From the NCBI GenBank assembly GCA_035079385.1, contig JAVHKY010000029.1, positions 2,604,001 through 2,668,000 on the forward strand: a DNA stretch of 64,000 nucleotides. The letters run 5' to 3'. This stretch comes from Aspidiotus rigidus (Eukaryota > Arthropoda > Insecta > Hemiptera > Diaspididae). A program made the position numbers and the translations under genes. Below the pieces are notes generated by a model, which searched no databases, was not told where the DNA came from, and saw only the letters and a program-made list of their open reading frames with translations. Below, in pieces: positions 58,200 to 64,000 of the stretch (position 1 is its first letter; each line of letters starts with the position of its first letter).

Positions 58200-60990
58200 T
58201 CAATCTTTTCAGCTGCTCTTGGTGTGGAATTTGGTATAATACTCCACTATAGATAATCCGCGGTTTGGTTTGACATTTAAAAAGTCTAGCCAAGCATGAC
58301 AGTAGTCTTGGGTATATTTTCTCAATTTTGGAAACCAGAATCTTTCTTTGATAAGGTCTTCTGTCTTCGTTCCACCTGGATGTCCTGCGTCATCATGTTA
58401 AATTCTTAATATTTGGCTGCGGTTGCTCCTGGGAACTACCCAACATAGTCCTTGTTCTGTTTTTTAATATTACTGGTCATTCATGATGATAAAGTCTCGC
58501 TTGATTTCTTTTTCCTGTGCATCTGTTTGTTTTGCTTGGAGTGCGGCCAATATTTCTTGACATCTTTTGTCTTGTTGCTGTGCTACTTTGACCCAATCCT
58601 TCTCTTCTAACTCCGTTTTTGCACCGAGTACAACTATTTGTTTGTGTTTCTTTTTTGGTTTCTGTTGAATTTCTGCTGAGTGAGTCCACATGTCACATGA
58701 CTGTACCAGGTCGGTATTCAATTTTCATAACAAATTCTTGTATGAGTAGCCACCATCTGGCAATCCTTGTGTTCAAGTCCTTTTTGGTTAATGTATAGCT
58801 TAGGGCGCTTCAATCTGTTATTACTTTGAATGGTTTTCCCTGGAGATAAACTCTGAATTGTTGTAGTGCTCTGACAATTGCCAGTGTTTCAAGTTTGTAG
58901 GAATAGTATCTCTTTTTATCTTTGGTTGTTTGTTGACTAAAGTAGATGATTGATTTTAATGTCTTCTCTGGCTATCTCTGCATAAGAATTAGGTACTCCT
59001 ATGCCATTACTGCAGGCGTTGATCTGCTGGGTTAAAATTTGCCAACATTGGTTGTTCTGCTGATTCCTATTTTAATCCGATAAATGCGTTCTCTTGTATC
59101 TCGCTCTATTGAAATTCTGTTGGCCGGCAGTTTACATTCAGCCTAAGGCAGATTGTAAACGGCGAAATTTTCCAAATCGCCTACGAAAAATATATGGTCA
59201 TTGGAGAATACAATGAATTGAGGTATGTATCTTTCTGGTCCATACATTCTTCCTCCCAAGGATGTTGCATCATCTGCCTCATCTTATACTTTGCACGACT
59301 TGAATGATCTGTTGAAATTTCTGCATTGTCTGTGCTCCAACATGTTTTCTTACTGCTGTCAGCTTTGAAATTCCATCTGTTGGAGTCTTGGAGGACCACC
59401 ATCCTATAACAGCATTCATATCCGCTTGATCAAGTAAGTTGTATTCAATGATAATATCTTCATCTTGCATCTCATCATCAACAATTTGAAAGATGTCTCC
59501 TTTTCAACTCATAGTCTTCACATCCACAATCTATGTATGCTATCACAGAATACCATTTTTATATTCTCCAAGTCTGTGGTCTGACCATTGGCATTTGGTA
59601 TAATATTGAGCTTTCTTCTTGGGGTAGTCTGCTATTCTGCTTCAATCATTTCTAGCTTCTTAAATCTATCCATGTCCTCGTAATTCTTGATTTCTTGGTT
59701 GATGGCTTTAGAGAACTCACTTTTTGTAGTATCTTCTCCTGATGTAGTCCTTCCTTTGGTTATGCCTTGAACATAGAGTACTAGTTCTTTCTCCAATCAA
59801 ACTGTGCTTTCTCTTTGTCTTCAGCTTGTTCTCCATTTTGTAGTGATGTTTGTCAAGATCTTGCTTACATGACCAGGTTTCATGTGTTCTTACACTCTTC
59901 TCTGTGAGTCTCTTGATTAACTGCTTTCTTCTTGCAATCAGAGTTTCTGGCTTTCATGGTGTAAATCTTCAGGGGTGATGAAAAGTAAACTTCTTGCTCA
60001 AATTGCTGTTACATTATTCAATCAGTTATTCTTTCCAATATATGGTCCATTTCTTGCTATGAAGACAGTTGGCAAGGTTTCAGGGATGTTTGCTCATCAA
60101 TAAAGTATGTTCCACATGACTCATTTCATTTTCTGTCCCTGGATTACATATTTCTGAGAACATTTTCAACAGCAATTTTCCCCATTCTTCCAAATTTGAG
60201 TATTTAGCCAAACTTTTGTGCCAATTTTACTACCAAATCTGCAAGAGGTAGTAGTGACGTCCATCTAACAGAATATTTTGTTGAATTGATTCAGGGAAAG
60301 TAACCACTGATCATTGTTCTTCAGGTTCAGACCCAAGTACATTCTCCAATTGGTGTAATATTCCAGTGCAAGTAATACTGTAGTGCTGGTGCAGTGCGTC
60401 TTCCATTCAGCAATAAATCAATCAGTTCATCTCGTTGTTTCATCTTCATTGCCAGTGATTCTATTCTGGTGGTATCATCCAATCTAGTTCTCTTCAGTAG
60501 TTGAGCAGTGTGATCATGGGAACCTTTGGTTTGTTTGGTCTTTACTTGTTGAGAGGCCTGACCAAAGCCTCCCATCAAGGACTCAGTTTCAAACCCAAGT
60601 TCATCTGCCTGGTATATCAGATCAGCATCCAATCGCTCACGTATCTTTGCAATTCTCTGCTTGGAATGCTTGTTTGGACTTTGCTATCATCACCCACAAG
60701 TACAAGTGCATCATTCATAACATCAGGATCGATCAGATCCTTAAACCAATTCATTCACTAAGGACCTCTCGATCACACCTCTGGTGCGGCTCGGAGACTA
60801 CACAGAGTTCTATTTTTTCTCGCTCCGCAAAGGAGTTGCCAGTTTATCCAACATTTCCTCTCAATACACATCCGCTCCAAAACCAATACATTTCAGTTTC
60901 TTTCCATCATCATCTATGAACCAGTTGAGTTCCATATTTTTACAATCAGTACAATTCATTCATAATATACTAATTGGTTCAGCTTCATCT
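58200..60990 (-). pseudogene. Ty3/Gypsy element, gag to integrase zinc finger
   Basis: Read on the minus strand from right to left, a Gln/Lys-rich gag-like part (60632-60327) and a segment with MSHVEHTLL near 60120 come first. A decayed RT is suggested by IVFSNDHIFF near 59200, normally part of the DDI-VFS region. Spacer and RNase H pieces follow at 59100-58730. Near 58420-58290 is HDDAGHPGGTKTEDLIKERF, then WFPKLRKYTQDYCHAW, which is the integrase HHCC finger with the last Cys lost. The rest of integrase and the 3' LTR are missing. Most frames are broken. Confidence 0.65.
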
Positions 60991-61012
60991 CCATCTTAAG
61001 ATCAGTTTCATT

Positions 61013-61028
61013 CCATCCCGGATCGCCA
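61013..61028 (-). promoter_or_regulatory. Possible tRNA primer-binding site of the Gypsy element
   Basis: The minus strand reads TGGCGATCCGGGATGG, beginning TGG as primer sites complementary to tRNA 3' CCA do. It lies at the gag-proximal end of the element, next to a TTTTACAAAATT segment that could be an LTR end. No second LTR is present to confirm it. Confidence 0.3.
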
Positions 61029-61039
61029 AATTTTGTAAA

Positions 61040-61620
61040 ATAATTTGCCATTAATCTTCATAGATATCAAATCAGTACAACAGATTGCCAAAAATAACAT
61101 TTCCCATCAAATTCACCAGAAAAGGAAACATAGTGCAGTAAAGAATACCAAAATAGGAGTTTCCATCACAATATGGTTTGAAGGACCATACAATCAGCAA
61201 ATCAGTGTACTCAATTGTGAAACTCAGTTGGGACCCAAATTCTATCAGAATTGGAGCTAAATTCCATTTACATAATGTATTTCTTCTCAAATTAGAAAGG
61301 GCTGACATGACACCCACTTAACGCAATGTTAAATTTATTTGAACGTTGGGGTAAATTATGTACCATCAAAAGGGCTAGACTGGTCACGCTGCAGCAAATT
61401 CACCAGGGTAGAAAGCGTACCTCAGCTAATCATCAAGAATGCCGCAATAGAAGTTTCTATCATAACATGGATCAAAATGTACCATACAACCAATATTTCA
61501 AAAAAAAACTGGTTTCACTTTTTGCTTTTGGATTTAGAAATTTTTGGGTAAGTACCATTTCGCGTTTGCTGTACTTATAGAAACAATTCGGCTCGATACA
61601 CCTCGTAGCTGGTTCCAATA
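61040..61620. repeat. Degenerate tandem repeat of about 287 bp
   Basis: AATTCACCAG at 61110 and 61397 marks two related stretches that also share GAGTTTCCATCA/GAAGTTTCTATCA and ACCATACAA. It may lie within a decayed LTR. Confidence 0.45.
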
Positions 61621-62039
61621 TCATTTCCATTTCCAATCATTCGAGCTGCTCATTCTATTCCACAATCCACCCTCCATTCTCTTAGGATGATAACTGTATT
61701 TCTGAATGATTACTATGCACCTATTATTTGTCATAGAAAAATTTTCAAATAATCATAACTTCCTCATTTTTATCCTGGTTTTGATGAACAAATTCAACTT
61801 TGTAATTTAGCTCCTAGTACTTCACAGTAGTTTTTTCCCCATCATGATCTCCTGTTCATATTTTGGTCATTGTGCGAATGAATATTGATCATGATTCTTG
61901 ACTAATGTTACTTGATTCTTTTTAGCAGAATATCTGGCTATGAATGTTTTACACCACATGATGATTTGTTTTTCGACGTTCGTGCAATCGGGTTTTGGTC
62001 ATGAATCCTTGCAGAAGTTAATATAAATCCATTTTCCTA

Positions 62040-62770
62040 TACAATTCCAGATGAAACTTCCAACAATAATATTAATTATTCGTCGAAGGTATAAGATATT
62101 CATTTGTCATTCATCAAAATCTGAGAAAGTAATACCTGGTCCATTGTGCACTCGTATGATATGCCTCCCACGGCTTCCCAAGTTGTACAAAGCTACCACA
62201 AAGATAATTTTCTCTCCGGGTGTGAATGTATGTCAAATTTCCAATGCAATTCCGGATGCAACTTTTATCGAAAAATCCCAGGGCATCAGAAATATATCTT
62301 CATCATTCTTTAATACATATCTGAAAGAGTAATACCTGGCGCGGTCCATTGTGCACTTTTATAACGTGCTTCCCCCCATGTCTGCCAAGTTCTACAAAGC
62401 TACTACAAAGATAATTTTCTCTCTGGTTGTGAATACAGGTCAAATTTCCACTGCAATTCCAAATGGAATGTTCAATAATAATATTACTCGTTGATACTAG
62501 AAGATATTTATTTATCAATCTTGAAAATCCGAGGAAGTAATACCTGGTTCATTGTACACTCTTATAATATTCTATTTCAATGTCTCTAAAGTTCTAAAGA
62601 CTTCCCCCAGCGACTACTTTCCTACAGCAATGAACATGGGTGAAATTTCCACTGCAATTCCGGATGCAACTTTAATCAAAAATTTCTGGCGCACAGAAAT
62701 ATACATTGATCATCTTTCACTATCTCAGGAAGTCACCATTTGTTCATTAAGCACACCCTTAGAGTGAAGC
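62040..62770. repeat. Tandem repeat of about 200 bp, four units
   Basis: AGTAATACCTGG recurs at 62128, 62328 and 62536, with a fourth diverged form near 62729. Units share CATTGTGCACTCGTA-type, AAAGATAATTTTCTCTC and GCAATTCCGGATGCAACTTT segments. Non-coding. Confidence 0.75.
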
Positions 62771-63266
62771 TCATTTCTCCTTCTCCTGTAGCAAAATTGC
62801 AATTGAATTTTACAATTGAGTCAAAGAAAATAGGTAGTTACTTTCCCAGGCGCTCTACTATATCGATTGTATAGTCATGCTCACTGATCTGTTATATTTC
62901 CATCTGTTCTGAATTCAAATGTGGTCTTTGACTGGAATAGTGGCCTGTCTCCAAATAGTTAAATTTAAAATAGGAGATTATTGTGTGAAATTGATTGTTT
63001 GACTAGAACATTTAAAAATATTATAAATTTTCAGATACCACTTTTAAATTTCATACTATGCGACTCGTTCACATTACAATTGCTGCAGTACAACTTTGGA
63101 AAGGCGCGCTCATTTCAGTTTATTCAGAAGCCGGCAATAGGCTCTAAAGCACTACATTACAAAATTACTCCATGGTCAAGAAAAAATCTTTGTCCTCCCC
63201 CAATTTGTTTTTGAGGCTGGCACAGGGCCCAAGAATGTGGCACAAATTCCAAGTCTGGAAAGCACA
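62771..63266. other. No gene recognised
   Basis: No motif or bounded repeat was identified in this AT-rich stretch. Confidence 0.5.
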
Positions 63267-63299
63267 ATCGGCACAAATAAAGTACAAATTTGTGCCGAT
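63267..63299. repeat. Hairpin with a perfect 12-bp stem
   Basis: ATCGGCACAAAT (63267-63278) pairs exactly with ATTTGTGCCGAT (63288-63299) across a 9-base loop. No T run follows and the setting is eukaryotic, so a terminator role is not inferred. Confidence 0.6.
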
Positions 63300-63403
63300 A
63301 TCTCCAAACCCTCTCCCCCAAAAGGAGGAGGGAGCGTAAAAATGGACTCTTTCAGACCTGCGGATGCATAGGCACTTGGCTTGCCGAAGCAAGTACCCCA
63401 AAA

Positions 63404-63650
63404 AGGATAGAATATTTCATCCTGAGCTTTATAAAAATCCTTCTTGTGCACGTATCCTATTTCATATCATTATTTGAGAACTGGAAAGAAATGCGAACTC
63501 AAACTATCCTGAATATTAGAGAGTCTTGTCAATAAGAATAACCCTACACGTTCTTACCATACTTTTGCGCTCTGCAAGTAGGATTCTAAGAGCTACAGCT
63601 CCAACAATCTACTTTTGTAATAATACTGTATGTAGAAGTTCAAATTTAAT
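63404..63650 (+). repeat. Solo arm of the 55.1-56.8 kb element
   Basis: This stretch matches 56566-56795 in the same orientation: AGGATAGAATATTTCATCC, GTGCACGTATCC, ACTATCCTGAATATTAG and ACTTTTGTAATAATACTGTA. No partner arm is visible before the window ends. Confidence 0.65.
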
Positions 63651-63654
63651 TCAA

Positions 63655-64000
63655 AGTCAAGCAGAGAACAGCCACTATATCACAAAATGTACTAGTCATC
63701 GCGAGTGAGTCCAACATACGATGCAAGCAAAGACCTTTGATGTTGTGAGGCTCACTGTACTAAGAGAGATGTAAATCATGGGCTTTACTTTTAGCTTGTA
63801 GAAAATATTCTCCTTTTTTATATAATCTTTTCTTCTTATTGATTCTGGATGCAACATTTCCTAGTTGCATTCTTCTATATGGCTTAATTAGTTCACAAAT
63901 ACAGTAGTTTCTTCTCCATAAGGATTACATCCCTTTTCACTGATAGGGTTACCGGTAGCACCTCCAAATTTTTCTGTAGAGCTCTGAACCTATAGTCGTT
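63655..64000. other. No gene recognised at the right edge
   Basis: Nothing recognisable is present in the last 345 bp. An element could continue beyond the window. Confidence 0.5.

Noticed and set aside
1..64000. CRISPR arrays, rRNA genes, bacterial operons, riboswitches
   Set aside because: None seen; the repeats present are eukaryotic satellites and transposons.

Overview
This is AT-rich eukaryotic DNA, most likely from an insect or another arthropod. The support is indirect: long gene-poor stretches, GT-AG introns, and decayed retroelements of types common in arthropods (R1-clade and Jockey-type LINEs, Penelope-like elements, a Ty3/Gypsy element) together with non-autonomous DNA transposons. 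Nothing bacterial was found: no operons, Shine-Dalgarno-linked genes, CRISPR array, rRNA gene or convincing tRNA gene. Short reading frames are abundant by chance and most were discarded. All protein assignments come from motif recognition by eye, and no database search was run.

Host coding sequence is sparse. Two loci look genuine. At the left end (about 475-1256, minus strand) three exons have compatible splice phases. They belong to a gene I do not recognise, and it has been duplicated head to head: a decayed mirror copy lies at about 2276-2945 on the plus strand, so about 545-2940 is one long imperfect palindrome. Near 49.4-50.3 kb a 918-bp CpG-rich minus-strand exon with clean splice sites encodes a Ser/Arg-rich, probably disordered part of an unknown protein.

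The rest is layered transposon debris. 4.4-5.9 kb: possible hAT-like element containing a nested MITE and satellite units. 6.0-9.2 kb and 25.6-28.6 kb: two copies, in inverted orientation, of a roughly 3-kb repeat made of degenerate GTCGA-rich units plus a LINE 3' end; partial copies lie at 29.1-29.66 kb and 35.9-36.7 kb. 12.3-13.0 kb: R1-clade LINE, minus strand. 13.4-15.4 kb: satellite array rich in the palindrome TGACGTCA, containing a co-duplicated 135-bp palindromic element. 19.0-19.5 kb: 45-bp minisatellite. 19.7-24.0 kb: a 5'-truncated Jockey-type LINE with target-site duplication, interrupted by a 1,965-bp hAT-like element with its own TIRs and 8-bp duplication. 32.2-33.5 kb and 45.7-47.4 kb: two copies of one Penelope-like family. 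35.0-35.7 and 40.2-41.5 kb: R1-clade pieces. 39.4-42.3 kb: a scrambled second Penelope-like family. 52.0-52.5 kb and 55.1-56.8 kb: two foldback or TIR elements. 56.9-58.2 kb: Jockey-type endonuclease. 58.2-61.0 kb: decayed Gypsy pol and gag on the minus strand. 61.0-62.8 kb: tandem repeats.

None of the transposon reading frames is intact, so the window is a graveyard of nested insertions and not an active system. The items most worth following up are the head-to-head gene duplication, the TGACGTCA array with its higher-order repeat, and the nested LINE/hAT insertion whose boundaries can be read directly.
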